From contig PUFA01000210.1 in NCBI GenBank assembly GCA_003508835.1, forward strand, positions 1,616,501 through 1,680,500: 64,000 nt of DNA. The letters are read 5' to 3'. The notes under the pieces are model-generated. The model saw nothing but the letters and a program-made list of their open reading frames with translations. It was not told the origin of the DNA and made no database searches. A program made the position numbers and the translations under genes. Each line of letters starts with the position of its first letter. Positions within the stretch are counted from its first letter, which is position 1. Positions 49,246 to 61,540 of the stretch are shown in pieces. The stretch comes from Eonycteris spelaea (Eukaryota > Chordata > Mammalia > Chiroptera > Pteropodidae).

Positions 49246-49904
49246 AGGGCAGGAGACTTAACCTGAGGTCTGAGACTTCCAGTGGAACTCAAACAGGGGT
49301 TGTTATTCTGAATTTGCATACGAAAAGTGAGGATGTATTTTTCTAGGGAGAGACTGTGTTTTTCTTGTATTCTCAAAAGGCCTGGTACTCCACCCCCCCC
49401 ACCCCACCACAAACTATTAGCTCTCCCAAAAGGATCATTAAGACCCCTTTAGCTTTAGGGTTTGTTAGATCTGAAAGCCTCCTTTTCCTTGATAACTGTG
49501 GCTTAGAAATGAAGCTGACTGCAGGGAACTGAGGGCCTGGGAAGGGTTCCTACTACTTTGGACTATTTCGAGCATTTCTTTCTCAGTGTCAGGAACTCTG
49601 TGGGATCCGGTGCAATTTCAGCTCTGGCCCCTGGCACATCTTTCTGTAACCCCAGCTGGGGTCACTTAGCTCATGCAGGGTGAGACTTCCCTTTTGCCTG
49701 AGGGCTAGAGGAGGAGCCGCAGGGTTCTGGAAGCCAGGATGAGCCACCCAGGGGACGACTCTATAGGTATTTCAAGAGTTGCCAGTCTAGCCATTCTATT
49801 CAGTTCTTACACTGTTTGCACTAGATTAACCCACGTTTCCTTGTGTGTTTTCTTATGCCTCTGGTCTTGTGTACATATTTGATTTTGTGCATTAGTCAGA
49901 AATG

Positions 49905-50030
49905 TCAGAGAATGTTAGAAGAGGAAGGGAACTTAGAAATCACCCCATTCAATCTTGGACAGAGGAAGAAACTAACAGTTCAGAGAGGGGACTGATCTGC
50001 CCAGAGCCACCAGGGGCAGCGCTGCGTGTC
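49905..50030 (-). repeat. MIR-like SINE fragment, reverse
   Basis: 'gaggaagaaactaacagttcagagaggggac' with 'cagagccaccaggggcag' resembles a reverse MIR core; subfamily unclear. Confidence 0.45.
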
Positions 50031-50189
50031 TTTCCCATCCTGACAGAACCCTGAATGGCAAGGATGATCATCACCCACCCCACCTGCCTGCCTCTCTCTC
50101 TGGTCTTGTTTCCTGACCATAAGGTTAGTCATGTTGAATAGTTCTGAGAATGTGCCCTGCTGATTCCTGCTCTGTGCCTTGGATCATGC

Positions 50190-50435
50190 TGTTATGTTAC
50201 TTCTACCCCCTCAGGAAATGTCTTCTTTAACCCATCCATGCATTGGGCACTCTTTCCCCTGGACACCTCTACACCTCACACACACCTTTAATGAGACATC
50301 CTATAGATGCGATGTTGGTTTATTATCTTTAGCTATACCCTTGTAGACTGTGAGGTGAGGACCATCTCTTGATCCTCCCATCTTAGCACAGAGCCTGACA
50401 CGTAGCAGGCACTCAAATATACTGATATGTGATGA
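50190..50435 (+). repeat. L2 LINE 3' region
   Basis: 'tgtagactgtgaggtgagga' and 'agcacagagcctgacacgta' then 'gcaggcactcaaatatactg' follow the L2 3' UTR. Confidence 0.6.
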
Positions 50436-50789
50436 GTGGAGCAGGGACAGTCTAACCTATATCTAAGAGATTGTCGATTGATTTGGCACCTTAGGTCCCT
50501 TCCAAATATTGGGGACCAAACTGAGAACTCAGGTCTGAGAATCTATCTGGTGATTTGAGAGCAAGACTCTGCCTCTTCTACCTTCATTTGCCCTTCCTTT
50601 TTTTGGAAATGTGCCCTAAGTCAGTCTCAGATGTGGGTCTGCCTTATGTGGCTAAGTTTCAAGTTATTCAGGTTTTCATTCTTGATTTTTTTTCCTATTC
50701 GTCATTCACTTAATCATCATTCATTCCCTATTTGTTGAGAGCACACTGTGAGTGGGTTCTGGTTGCTGTGGATACGCAGAAAGCAAGCC

Positions 50790-50900
50790 TTTTCCTGGGC
50801 TTCAGTTTTCGACAGCATCACTTAGTGGTAGGAAGTGTCCCATCACTTGGACAGGTCACTGGATCTTACCATCTCCATCTACAAAATGCTGCCGCTCAAG
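50790..50900 (+). repeat. Possible MIR SINE fragment
   Basis: 'ctgggcttcagttttcgaca' and 'tctccatctacaaaatgctg' resemble MIR with an internal insertion. Confidence 0.35.
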
Positions 50901-51139
50901 CCCCGCTGGAGCTGGCAGTGTGTTCGGTGCCTCACCATGGCCCTGCATGTGGCTAGGGCCAGCATCACTGGCTGCTCTAAGTGTGGGTGCACACACACGT
51001 GGAAGCCTGTTAATGTGCTTTCTCCTTTCCCTAGCACTTTGTTTCCAGAGGCACAGTGAGAGGGCTTTTTTTAATCATCTGAGGATCAAGAGACTTCTCA
51101 GCCGCAGATTAAATTCTCTGTGCTGGAATGCAAAATGAA

Positions 51140-51330
51140 GGACAAGGGGCAAGTATTTACTGAGCAGCTACCATGTGCTAGGCACTGGCACACATGCACT
51201 TATGTCTTTTATTCCACACATGACGAGTGAGGGAGCTGTTGGTCCTCTACTTCTCAGATGAGAAAACTAAGGCTCAGAGAGGCTGAAGGACCGGCTCAGA
51301 GTGCCATAGCTAGTGAACACACTGTGCGCT
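51140..51330 (-). repeat. MIR SINE, reverse
   Basis: 'tactgagcagctaccatgtg', 'ctaggcactggcacacatgc', 'atgagaaaactaaggctcag' are clear reverse MIR. Confidence 0.83.
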
Positions 51331-51849
51331 GTGCACCCTGCCTTTCCTGCTGCTTGCCCTCATCCTCTGAGGAGCGCTTCTCCACATGTAGGGAAGGCTC
51401 CAACAGTGTGGAAGCATGGAAGAGCTAGAATGTCACAAAGCCCACTTTCAATAAAGGGCTCGGCAACATGTTTGTCTTGGCAGTGTTTCCTGTTGACCCG
51501 GTGTGTCGCACATGGATGAAGTATGCAGTCTGGTGGTCTTTAGAGGATGAACATTTTCTTTAGGCTCAATAAGCTGAGTGAGTTTGGCTCTAAATTCATC
51601 AAAACGTCACCTGAAACAAATTCAGCGTCTGGACTTCTGCTCTCAGTCAGGTCCATGGCAGAGGCCAGAGGGCAGAGCCCAGAGAACTCCAGGTCTCTGA
51701 GAAGAAGTCTGAGGCATTTATTGGACCAATGTGGGTCCAGTAACCCAGGCAAGGGGTCCTACCTGGACCAGCATCCTAGAAACTGGCTGTCCCTCCTCTG
51801 TTCTAAACTTCATCCTTGCCTTCAGGGAGATAGCTGAGGGATGACTTCC

Positions 51850-52190
51850 CAGTTCTAGATTTTTCTCATAGACGGGGGCTTCAAGATCACTCAGTCCCCT
51901 CCTTACATCCAGTGCAGCATTTTTAAGAAATAGTCACATGGTTTCCCCTTGGATCCTTCTAGTGATAGGGAGCTAATTATTTTACAAGGCTATGCTTTTC
52001 ATTTTTGGAGAGCTAAAATCATGTTAAAGTTCTTTTATATTGAGCTCCATATCCTCCTATCGACCTGCTACTTCAACTCATTAGTCCTGAATCTGCTCCA
52101 CGGGGATACCCAGAACAGGACTGACCCCTCTTCCATCCAACTCCCCCAAAGTTTAGCAGACAGTCTTATCTTCTCCAACAGAAACAATCT
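51850..52190 (-). repeat. L3/CR1 LINE 3' region, reverse
   Basis: The landmarks 'cttctagtgatagggagcta', 'tatattgagctccatatcct', 'ttagtcctgaatctgctcca' and 'acaggactgacccctcttcc' follow the reverse complement of the L3 (CR1-like) 3' coding region over more than 300 bp. This is older than most L2 copies. Confidence 0.8.
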
Positions 52191-52784
52191 TGTGAGTTTG
52201 GGGTCTGAGTTGCTTGCAGCCCAGGGAATGCCCCTTGGCTTTTCTACTCATTTAAGTTCCTGTCTTCATTTGCTGGTGCTTCCTCAGCATCTCCTAAACA
52301 GGAGGAGAGCCTAGTGGGAATTCACGAAGGAATCCTTCTCTTGTGTGTCTAGGAAAGGAAAGACGATGATCTGGGTCTTGGCATGGAATTCCATGTGGGC
52401 GTGAGTCCAGTATGTCTCATAAAAATGGGAGTGTGTTTGTGCACATCTGTGAGGACGGGGTGAGAAGATGGGTGTGCAGGTTTCTGTGGAGTGGATATGT
52501 GGTGAGCAGTGAGTGTCTTGCGTGTATGAGCGTGTGGGGTGTGTGTGCACATGTGAATGCTTGCTCTCACATGCAGGCCCTGGGGGGGGGCTGTACTAAT
52601 GCTCGAATGTGGTGACTAACTGTTCCTGCCCAATGGGTTTCTGTGCCTCTGACTCAGCACAAGTTCTGCTTCTTCTGTTTCTAGACTGGCCCACATCCTT
52701 GGAATTGGAAACATTCCAGCTTCTCATATCACATCAGGTCTGGGCTTACTGACTCAGAGAAGGAAAAGGATAGCCGAGTCCATG

Positions 52785-52940
52785 AAAGTTATTACCTGGC
52801 AAGACGCTTTCATACATTTTCTTGTTTTATCTTCACCACATCTAGACAGAAAGTGATCTTCCTTTGACTTGTGAAAACTTGGAGGATCAGCAAGGTGGCA
52901 CAACTTAAGCCACATAGCTAGGGAGTGGTAGGAACAAAGA
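52785..52940 (-). repeat. MIR SINE, reverse
   Basis: 'tcttgttttatcttcaccac', 'gaaaacttggaggatcagca' and 'aagccacatagctagggagt' follow reverse MIR. Confidence 0.65.
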
Positions 52941-53889
52941 CCCTGCTCTGTCCCTCGACACATGCCACGTCCACGAAGCGATGGCCAGGGAAGGCCTTTG
53001 TGGCAGAGATCACCAGTGACTCTGAGAGGTCTCCCTCTCATCAGACACCACTGGCCTTGGAGAATAAACAGGTAGAGACTAAAACATGACGTAGTGTGGA
53101 CTGCAGGGATTTCCACCAAGAGCCCTTAAAGATTTTTCATGAGGGAGAGTAGTTAGTTACCAAACACAGGTGAGCATAGGAAAGTGAGTGACTGCAGGAA
53201 GTGCTGGTCTATGGCGCGTCAGCCCAGGATAGAATCTTGATCCGAGTGCAGAGGGACGACTGGGTGACCTGCCCCTTCAGTCCTCAGGGGATTTAGGCCT
53301 GTGGAGATCTCAGAGACCTCGGAGAGACCTGGAGCCTGGGGTGCTGCCCGCTTCTCAGCCATCCTATAAAATCCAATTTCTCCCAGGCTGGGGAGTTCAG
53401 GCGGTCTGTCAATGAATAACTTCCTCAGGTACTCAGGACTGCAGCCCATCATTTCCCTAAATCCCCTTGCTCGTTGTCTGAGCTTTTATCCCCACCTCAC
53501 CCTCATTTACTTATTTCTTCTGGGCCTTTCCTCAGCAGAGCGCTATGCCCCCGGGACCTACTCTCTCATTTAACCAGTAACTTCTCTCATGAACAAGGTG
53601 GGCGCAGATCAAGCAGGAAGGCAGCAGGAGAGGAGAACGGACAGTGTGAGGGATAACAAGCAGAGAAACAGGGCAATATTTACAGGAGGTCCATGTGGCT
53701 TTGGCCTTGGGGAGGGGCTGGGGCCCGAGAGCTCGCTGAGCAGGAAGGCATTTGTGTTTTTCTTCACATCTGGGTTTGTGCTTTTGGATCTGGACAATTC
53801 TTGCAGTTACCACTGCTAGTAACCTTTGTTCCCAAACACCCTCTGTGATCCCACGGTCCCCAGCCTCTCTCCACCACTGTGTTACAATT

Positions 53890-54010
53890 AGCTGCTCATG
53901 TGTCTTCCTGTCTCCTTGGATTGTAAGGTCCTTAAAAACAGGGGTGATGTCATCTTTTTATACTTGACACTTGTCTCCATGACTGGTCCACAGTAGGAGC
54001 TTAATATGTA
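53890..54010 (+). repeat. L2 LINE 3' end
   Basis: 'ggattgtaaggtccttaaaa', 'actggtccacagtaggagct' and 'taatatgta' follow the L2 3' UTR. Confidence 0.68.
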
Positions 54011-54124
54011 CTGACCGGGCTGGACATTAAATGAAAGCTGAAAGTATGAAGATGCACCAGACTCATTTCAGCTCTTTAGAGGCCCCATCATCGGGGCACA
54101 GGATGCACACACAAAGGGCCGCCA

Positions 54125-54425
54125 AGAGCTGCTGCAGCTCATCTGGCCAGGGAAGTCTTCATGGAGGAGGTGGGGTTAGAGGTGAGCCATGCGGGATGCT
54201 GGGGACTGGTCAATAGAGGAGAAAGAGCATTCTCGGTGGGAGGAAATTTAGGGTAGGAATGGGCAAGGAGAGCACAGAGTGTGTGCAGGATCTGTGAAGG
54301 GAAATCTAGAAAGGTAGGTTGAGGCATACTGCGGAGGGCTTTGAATGAGGAGCGTAGAGCTTGGAATTTCCTCTCCTTCCATGAAGAGCTCGCCCAGGCC
54401 AAGCCCCATGTGGTTCTAGGCATTC
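54125..54425 (-). repeat. L2 LINE fragment, reverse
   Basis: 'gaagtcttcatggaggaggt', 'gaagtt'-type spacing, 'gaaagagcattctcggtggg' and 'actgcggagggctttgaatg' follow reverse L2 3' coding sequence. Confidence 0.65.
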
Positions 54426-54744
54426 ATGCACTGGTCTCCTGGTGAGTCCCCTGCAGGGAAGGGGGCTGGCACTGTGTCTGGCACCCTGGATGGGCAGGAT
54501 CTGCTGTGGCCTGGGACTGCTTGGCCCCGACTTCCCCTCTAAGTCCAGGAAAGAAGAACCAGCCCTGACAATTCTGGTCTGAGGGAAACTCCGACCCTCC
54601 ACCTGGCTGTGGCCTCACACAGAAGTCTCCTCTTGAGCCAGGATGAGGTCTCAGAACTAGAGTAAGACTGTAATACCTACATGGAGAGGTTCTGGTGTCC
54701 TGATGAGGCAGGGAAAGAGAGAGAAGGGGGAGGGTGCTGAAAAG

Positions 54745-54905
54745 GGAGCTGCCACTCGCTGAGCACCGATTCTAGCCCTAGCTCCCAGGTCTTATGGAGT
54801 AGGTACGCATAGTCCCATTGCACAGACAGGGAAGCAGAGACTCTTGGAGTTAAGCAATCTGCCTAAGGTCACAGAGCTCAGTGGCATTAGGGCTGACTGT
54901 AAAGC
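54745..54905 (-). repeat. MIR SINE, reverse
   Basis: 'actcgctgagcaccgattct', 'cattgcacagacagggaagc' and 'ctaaggtcacagagctcagt' follow reverse MIR. Confidence 0.72.
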
Positions 54906-54929
54906 CAGGATCCTCCCTTCATTTGGCCC

Positions 54930-55040
54930 TTGTGTGGTTTATCTGGCCTTACTGGGTGATCTCAAGGAAATCACTGAATATCTCTGGGCTTCAAGTTTTT
55001 CATCTCTCCATCAAGGGGGTGAACTCTCAAGTGACCCCTT
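54930..55040 (+). repeat. Possible MIR SINE fragment
   Basis: 'tgggtgatctcaaggaaatc' and 'tctgggcttcaagtttttca' match a diverged MIR core. Confidence 0.45.
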
Positions 55041-55524
55041 GCTCAGGTCAGACCAGGGCCCCTCTCCCAGGACTGCCCGCCTTGAGGCTGGGCTGTTCGT
55101 TCGGCAGCTGCATTTTGCCAGCAGTCCCCGTGGGTGCCTCTACCAGCCTCACTAAGCCCTGGTTTGTGTTTCTGCCTTCAGTGTTTTATGAGAGCTGGTA
55201 TCAGAACGCACTCCCCTGGTGCTGCCTGAAGCAATAATCCAGACACGGTCGGAGGGTTTAGTGGAAATCCTCTGCCACAGCAGAAGAAAGTGAAACCTAG
55301 TGAAGCAAAGATTTCAGCAGATGCAAAATCTGTCCATTTACCTTCCAAACTCGGGCTGCTGGGCGGGGACGGCTGAGAAGCAGGCAGACGCCTGGGGCTC
55401 CAGGCCTCCTTGAGGTCTCTGGGATCTCCACGGACCTGAAGCCCATGAGGACGGAAGGGGCAGGTCACCCAGTCTTCCCCTCTGCACTCAGGTCAAGATT
55501 CTATTCTGGGCTGACTGCACAACA

Positions 55525-55675
55525 GACCAGTGCTTGCTGCAGTCACACTCATTTTCCTATTAAGCCATAGAAGTAGGATTATTTTTGATATGAGGCTCAG
55601 ACAGCTTCACTGGCTTGTGTAAAGTCACACAATCACTGGATGACAGAGCAGAGCTGCTCATTACTGACAAGGGGA
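55525..55675 (-). repeat. MIR SINE, reverse
   Basis: 'tgaggctcagacagcttcac' and 'gtaaagtcacacaatcactg' followed by 'gatgacagagcagagctg'. Confidence 0.65.
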
Positions 55676-56184
55676 TACTGCTATCTGTTCTTGACAGTTG
55701 GACCCTCCCACCTCTCCCAATTCCCAAGCCGGCCTGCTGTCATTAGGAAAAATTCCCCCAATGGGTCAGCCTGCTGACCTGACCCTCCACCCCTGTGTGC
55801 TCCTCCATCTGATAACTGATCTGTGGCTACCGACCCTCCTGCTGTCCTCAGCTGGCTGTGGACTCCTTCAGAAGCAAGGGAGTTGTGTAGTTATACGGAA
55901 AATGTGCTCTTGTTCTAGGCTTGTTAGCAGCCCTGGGGCAATAAGTTATCTTTCTAAAAATGAGGTTTTCCATTTCTGAGACTCTGAAAGCTCCAGATTT
56001 GCCAAACTGCAGGCTTTCTTCCCAGCCCAGGATAGCTGGGATCACGGCCAAGGCTGAGCTGCTCACAGACCCTCCCCACCACTCCATCAGTGGTAACAGT
56101 CCTGTTCAGAACGCCAGCGCCGAGGGCACGGCCTAATGCGCAAGAGCTTCTCTCACTGTCCGAATGAATACACAGAGCAGTCTA

Positions 56185-56420
56185 GCATGATGAGCGTCGT
56201 GTATGCTGTGCAGTTGGACAGACCCAGCTTCAAATCCCGGCTCCACCACTTATTAACTGTACAATCCCAGGCAGACATTGCGATCCTCTCTGTGCCTGTT
56301 TCCTCCTTGTAAATGGAAATAATAATCCCACCTACCTCGAGGAGCTGCCTTGGGGATGAATGAGATCAAGCATTTAGCACAGTGCCTGGCAGGCAGGAGG
56401 GCCCCGCAAAGGGAGGTCTT
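56185..56420 (+). repeat. MIR SINE, nearly full length
   Basis: 'ttcaaatcccggctccacca', 'gtgcctgtttcctccttgta' and 'tttagcacagtgcctggcag' are in order. Confidence 0.87.
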
Positions 56421-56544
56421 GCCACCTCGCCGGGCCTGGAAAGGCATGCCTTCTCAATTTGGAGAGTGACAGCCTGAGGCCGCCAAGTACGGAGTCTGCC
56501 TCTGAGCGGCCCGCTGAGGAAGCTGCTGGTGACTGTAGACTTTC

Positions 56545-56700
56545 AGAAAGGCATTACAGGTCGTTGTTTTAATCAATATCGTATTATTTCCTCCGTGGCA
56601 GCTATCCCCATGTTTATTATGTGTAAATAAGGTTTTTCAGTGATGTAAATGTGTTAGTTTAGTGTAGATGACATTCAGCTCATGTAAAATGGTGGCTGCC
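56545..56700. promoter_or_regulatory. Candidate conserved noncoding element (unproven)
   Basis: Repeat-free block right after a MIR-rich stretch, with 'tgttttaatcaatatcgta', 'ccatgtttattatgtgtaaa' (paired forkhead-type GTTTA/GTAAATA) and a retained CpG. Function is inference. Confidence 0.33.
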
Positions 56701-57894
56701 CCTCAGGACCTTCAGGAAAATGAGATGATGTACCTGCCACAAAGCTGTCCTCATGAGTGAAATTTGAGAAATAAAATGCGGTGGTGATCAGGTCACCTGG
56801 TACATGCTTGCAGGCATGGGCTGCGTGCTTGAATAAGGGAAATAAAGTATGCATGTGGGACCTGGGAGCAGGGTCTAGCTACTGGGGAGAGGGTGTTCAT
56901 GGCTGGCGGCCCGGAAGTAGGGTGTCGGGAAACCTTCCGCACCTCTTTGCTGCCCAGATCTAGATACTGTACAAAACCCCTACATGGTCTGGTCAACTCC
57001 TGTTGATGTCTTCCTCTCTGGGGTCACTGGAATTTGTCAAAGCTCACTCTCTCTGACAGCTGCTCCCATGCTGATGGAGTCTCAGGTGGTCTACTTCTTC
57101 CCTTCCTGATACGTGGCCCCCAGGACTCTGAAAACCCATTTTTGTACGTGTTACTCTGGCTTGGTCCCAGTCCCATGAGCTGTACAGACAGGCAGAGTAG
57201 AGCAAAGGTGGCTTTTCCCAATTTTCCATGGGGCTACACTCTCCTCTAGTGCCAGGATGCTCAAATAACAGATATTGGAACAACCAGCTCTTCTCCCCCC
57301 ATCCTATTGGACCGGAGCTGAAGGAGGATGGGTTTCATTAAGACTGGGGAAGAGCATCCTCACCATGATGCCATGGAAGTGGCAGATTGGATGCCACTGC
57401 ACTGCGTGTCTCACAATCAGTAAGTCAGGCAGCCCTCGATGATGATGGCCATTTAACTCAACAATGTCAGCTCTCAGACGAGTTTGGACACCTTTGTACA
57501 GCTCTCTGCAGTGCCTCATAAAAGAATTCACCTTTGCCAGACAGTTTGTGGAGTTTTATCATCAGGATGCACTGTCATCCCTTGTTTTAATAGAGGACTG
57601 GGTAGGAAACTGCTTGATTTTCCACCTTCATGCCAAGTGGCAAAAAAAGCTCTAGTGAGGCTGCCTGTAAGAAATGTGGGAAGGAAGGGACTGTGCCCGG
57701 CACTTCACTCCTGTCTGTTCATCTGGCCATGACGCTTGTCAAACTCCAGGGGTCCATCTAGCTGAAAGGTACTATATAAATGTAAACAGCCATTATCACT
57801 AAGCTCCATCTGTGTGTCTTAAACCGTCCGCACCGAAAGGTGAGTGGAATTGGACTTCTGCTTCCCCTCACTGCCTGAGAGACAGGAGGGAGGT

Positions 57895-58380
57895 GGTTTT
57901 TTTGGCAAATAAATATGATCTCATAAGCCCTGGCAGGACTCCAATCTGAGTAATGGCCGTCTGCCGTCCTAATTCCCTCAGCAGCTCAAAATGGGAACGG
58001 GAACGTTATTCTTTACTTCCTCTCTTTAAAAACAAACCCTCCACTGGTGAGCATTACTCAGCCGCAGGATCCCTGGGGGGTGGGCTGGGGGTGGGTGGCT
58101 GCATTTGCTTGGTGAGATGTGAGTGATGAGCTCAGATTACAACGCACTTTTGGGAAAACATAGTCAGACGTTTGGCCTGGAAAAGGCACCTGAGGATCTT
58201 GAATGAGAGAGGCCACCGTTGACATGTCCTGGTTCACGAGGCACGCAGAGCCCAAATCAATGAGAATCACATTGCTTAGCGCTGCCATTTCCCTGGTCTA
58301 AATCAGTATGGAGTAACTAAGTAACTGGGCAATCCAGCTGGAGCTGAGAATTCACAATCAAGTATAAAGCTGTCTTGCTC
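57895..58380. promoter_or_regulatory. Candidate repeat-free regulatory block (unproven)
   Basis: About 490 bp without recognisable repeats and with retained CpGs ('atggccgtctgccgtcctaa', 'gggaacgggaacgttattc', 'ggttcacgaggcacgcagag'), plus 'ggcaaataaatatgatc' and 'cccaaatcaatgagaatcac'. A short G-rich stretch lies near 58074-58100. Regulatory role is inference. Confidence 0.28.
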
Positions 58381-58479
58381 AGCCCCTATGCTGTACATGA
58401 GTTGGGGGCTGTGCTGTGCCTTTTCTGCTCACATGGGCACTGTTTCCTTGAAGTATATAACCCCACTTCCACTTGCCTG

Positions 58480-58690
58480 TCATTGGATCTTTATAACAAC
58501 ACTTTAATTTGAGTAGCAGGTATCGTTACTCTCCATTTTACAAACCTGAAAACAGAGGCTCAAAGAGATGAATCAGATGCCTTGTTCAGGGTCACAGAGA
58601 TACATAGTAGAAGTGGGAACTGACCTCAGGTCTTTTGGCTTCAACTCCAGTTATTACGACACCACATCAATCCTTATCATCTTTCTTTGG
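58480..58690 (-). repeat. MIR SINE, reverse
   Basis: 'atctttataacaacacttta', 'ctgaaaacagaggctcaaag' and 'gttcagggtcacagagatac' follow reverse MIR. Confidence 0.78.
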
Positions 58691-58914
58691 TGCTGTCCTT
58701 CCCCATATTGAAGTAGCTATTACAAGGTGAGGAACAGGGCCAGCAGCTAGGCTCCAGGTGCAGATCATCTGGTCACTGATCTGAGGGGACTCAATGGTGG
58801 TCCCTTAGGAAGGGTAGGCCTGGCAGAGCTCACAGAGAGGTTCTGAGGCAGATATGTGACAGGGGCTCTGAACTCGTGCGGAGAAGGGCAAAGCAGTGTG
58901 CAAATGCTCAGGAA

Positions 58915-59350
58915 TGTGGATTCATTTAATAAAGATTTATCAAGCACCAATGTGGTGAGGCTTAGGGACATGGCTGTAGACAAGGCAGGGTTTAGCCCTT
59001 GAGGAACTAGTAGTTAAGTGGGAGAGACAAGTCAACAGACAATTAGAACACGGTATGATGGATGCTCTAACGAGAGGAGTCCAGGGCACCCTGATGATGT
59101 GCAAGGGGAGTCACTAGCCAGACACGGCCTTCTTCAAGGATATTCACAGAGGACGTAAGCTGAAAGCCAAGGGACACATAGGAAATGGGTGGATCAAGAT
59201 GGAGCTGCAGAGTGTTCCAGACTGGGGGGATGGTGTATGCAAAGGCCAGGAAGTCAGGAAGACCTCAAGTGACAGCATATTCAGGCTAGACTTGAACAGG
59301 GTTGGAGGGAGGGTGGTGGGGCAGGCTGAGAGGTTAGCAGGGGCAGTTAC
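58915..59350 (-). repeat. L2 LINE 3' region, reverse
   Basis: 'tttaataaagatttatcaag', 'gaggaactagtagttaagtg', 'agacaattagaacacggtat' and 'gcaaaggccaggaagtcagg' are in reverse L2 order. Confidence 0.72.
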
Positions 59351-59934
59351 AGACCGCAGCTGGGGAGTTTCTCATCAGCAGTGAGTCCACAGTGCCACCA
59401 CATCTCTCATACCCACAGCCCTTCCCTCACCCCCCACAGCCTGGAGAGTCTTCGTTTTGCCTTGGACTCCTCAGTCTTTAACTGTGCTTGAAGACGGAGC
59501 TGAACCCACACTCACACCTGTGCAGATAGCACCAACCCCTGAATCAAAAACCCTGGCCTGCTTTATCTGACTGAAGGACTATAATCTGGGAGATGTTCAT
59601 TTAACATATTTCTGCCTCCTGAATGGCTTTTACGTTTTGCCAAATTGAAACTGCAGCACAATATATGTGAATGATTAGACTGTGTAATACATTTCTGCAA
59701 ATTTAGATTAGAAATGATTATGACTTAAGTAAAATAGTTGAACAGATTCTTATTGCAATCTATCTCCTCTTTTCAGTGTTCATGGGGTGAATGAACGCAG
59801 GGAACGAATGATCTGATGGAGAGCCAGGGTCTGGGTGTAGAGAAGGGCTGAGGTCTGCTTTTGCAGACTTTGAGGAAAGAGGGAGCAGTTAACATAAGGG
59901 GAGGTGGGATCTGTGAAGCAGGGAGAGAGCACTG

Positions 59935-60105
59935 GGGCAGGAGGCAGATCTGGGACAAGTCCTGGCTCTGTCAATGGCTAGCTGTGTGATGTCAGGCAAG
60001 TTACTTAAACTCTCTGAATCCTACTTTCCCATGAGAAAACTGGGCTTCATCATTCCTGGCTCACGGGATCATTTTGGGCAGAATGAGATCAGGCATATGA
60101 GAACA
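59935..60105 (+). repeat. MIR SINE
   Basis: 'tcctggctctgtcaatggct', 'gtcaggcaagttacttaaac' and 'tgagaaaactgggcttcatc' follow MIR. Confidence 0.82.
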
Positions 60106-60330
60106 GCACTGCGGAGTGGCCAAGAGCTCGGATGACTGTCAAAGTCCTGGCCAAGTTCTGGCCCTGCTTCTTGCTAGGGCTGTGTGACCTTGGCCTTTGT
60201 TACCCAGAGTCTCAGAGTGCCAGTTTCCTAATCTACAGAATAGGAATAAGTACACTTGGCAACAGCTATCCTTTTTGGAGAATTAAATGGGATTTTCCAT
60301 GTTAAAAGTGCTTTGCAAAATGTAAGCCAT
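60106..60330 (+). repeat. MIR SINE, second adjacent copy
   Basis: 'cggagtggccaagagctcgg' (head), 'gggctgtgtgaccttggcct' and 'tgttaaaagtgctttgcaaa' (3' part) follow MIR again, in the same orientation as the copy before it. Confidence 0.78.
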
Positions 60331-60569
60331 CTGGGAGGCCGGCACTGGCTGGTAGGGGTGGGAACAGGAGTCTGGAGGAGGCTGGGACTCTCCTTTGCTG
60401 AAACAGCAACCTGGAGTGGTTCGGAGGAACCTAACTGGAAGCCCTGGGTGGGGAGGGAAAAGAGAGGAGCCCTTGTAGAAAGTTTCCTTTGGAGTTCCAA
60501 GCCCTGCTCTGCCCTGGGCCACCGTCCTACTCTGCTCTACCCTTCTCCACCCCAGCACTTAACCCATTG

Positions 60570-60740
60570 CAATTCTCTATAATTTACTTATTTATTATGT
60601 TTTTGTTTAGAGTTTGTTCCCCTGGTTCAAGGATCTGTTTTGTTTCCCGACAGATCCTAAGCACTGAGAGCACAGCTTGCAAGTAGTGGGAACCCAGGAA
60701 ATGTGTGTCCAGTGAATGGGTTTATGAGTGAAGCTAGAAT
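60570..60740 (+). repeat. L2 LINE 3' end
   Basis: 'ataatttacttatttattat', 'gatcctaagcactgagagca' and 'tgtgtccagtgaatgggttt' follow the L2 3' UTR. Confidence 0.58.
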
Positions 60741-61379
60741 CTGTTTCCTGAGAATAATTGAGATGGTGGTGATGGTGAAACCAGAGTAAACCGAGGCACC
60801 CATCACTCTGGGAGGGAATTTGCTACAGGGAGAAAGAAATAACAGCATTTTGGCAAGTGGAGCCTGGTACCCATTCTTCATGGAGCCAGGGCCATCAGGA
60901 TTCTCGCCCAATCCCTCGCTGCGTTTCCCGTCCCTCCCAGCCACGTGACATTGGAACTGCCTTCCAATCAGAGCAGTTACTGCCGCCCTGAGCTGCTGCC
61001 CCTAGTGATTCCTGCCTCCTTGGGCCCTGGCTGGAGACAATATTTCTCTTCTGTTCCGCATGACAACAGAGACAGCAAATATCACGATGGTAGATGAAGA
61101 GCCCCAAATCCTCTAGATCTGGAGGGATTTTAGGCTGCGGCCACAGCTGTGTCCCATGGAGGGGAACACCAACGGCAGCCTGCCCACTTGGGGCGCACAC
61201 TGCCCTCTGCCTCTGCCAGGATTTGGGGCTGTGGCCATTTTGTCCAGGACCAGTGTCACTTTGGCCACGGAGGCAGGATGTGGCATCAGCTGTAACGCTG
61301 ATGGCTCAGGGTCCTATGCACTTGGGAACCTGAAAAGCACCATGGAGAGGGAGCTGGTGTCCATCAGGGCCTAGAGCGT

Positions 61380-61540
61380 CAGGTGTTTTACTGAGTGCTT
61401 CTCCCTTTTAATAGCCCTGTGAAGCAGTTACTCTCAATTCCAAACGAGGAAACAGAGACTCAGGGAGATTGAGCGATCTGTGCTTGGCCACCCAGCTTGT
61501 TAAATGGCAGTGCTGGGGGAAGACTCTGGTGTTTCTGAAA
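61380..61540 (-). repeat. MIR SINE, reverse
   Basis: 'ttactgagtgcttctccctt', 'gaggaaacagagactcaggg' and 'ttaaatggcagtgctggggg' follow reverse MIR. Confidence 0.73.

Noticed and set aside
50000..50022. CTCF-like motif (ccaccaggggcagc), with a similar one near 17922
   Set aside because: Both are one G short of the consensus core and lie in or near repeats; not supportable without a matrix score.
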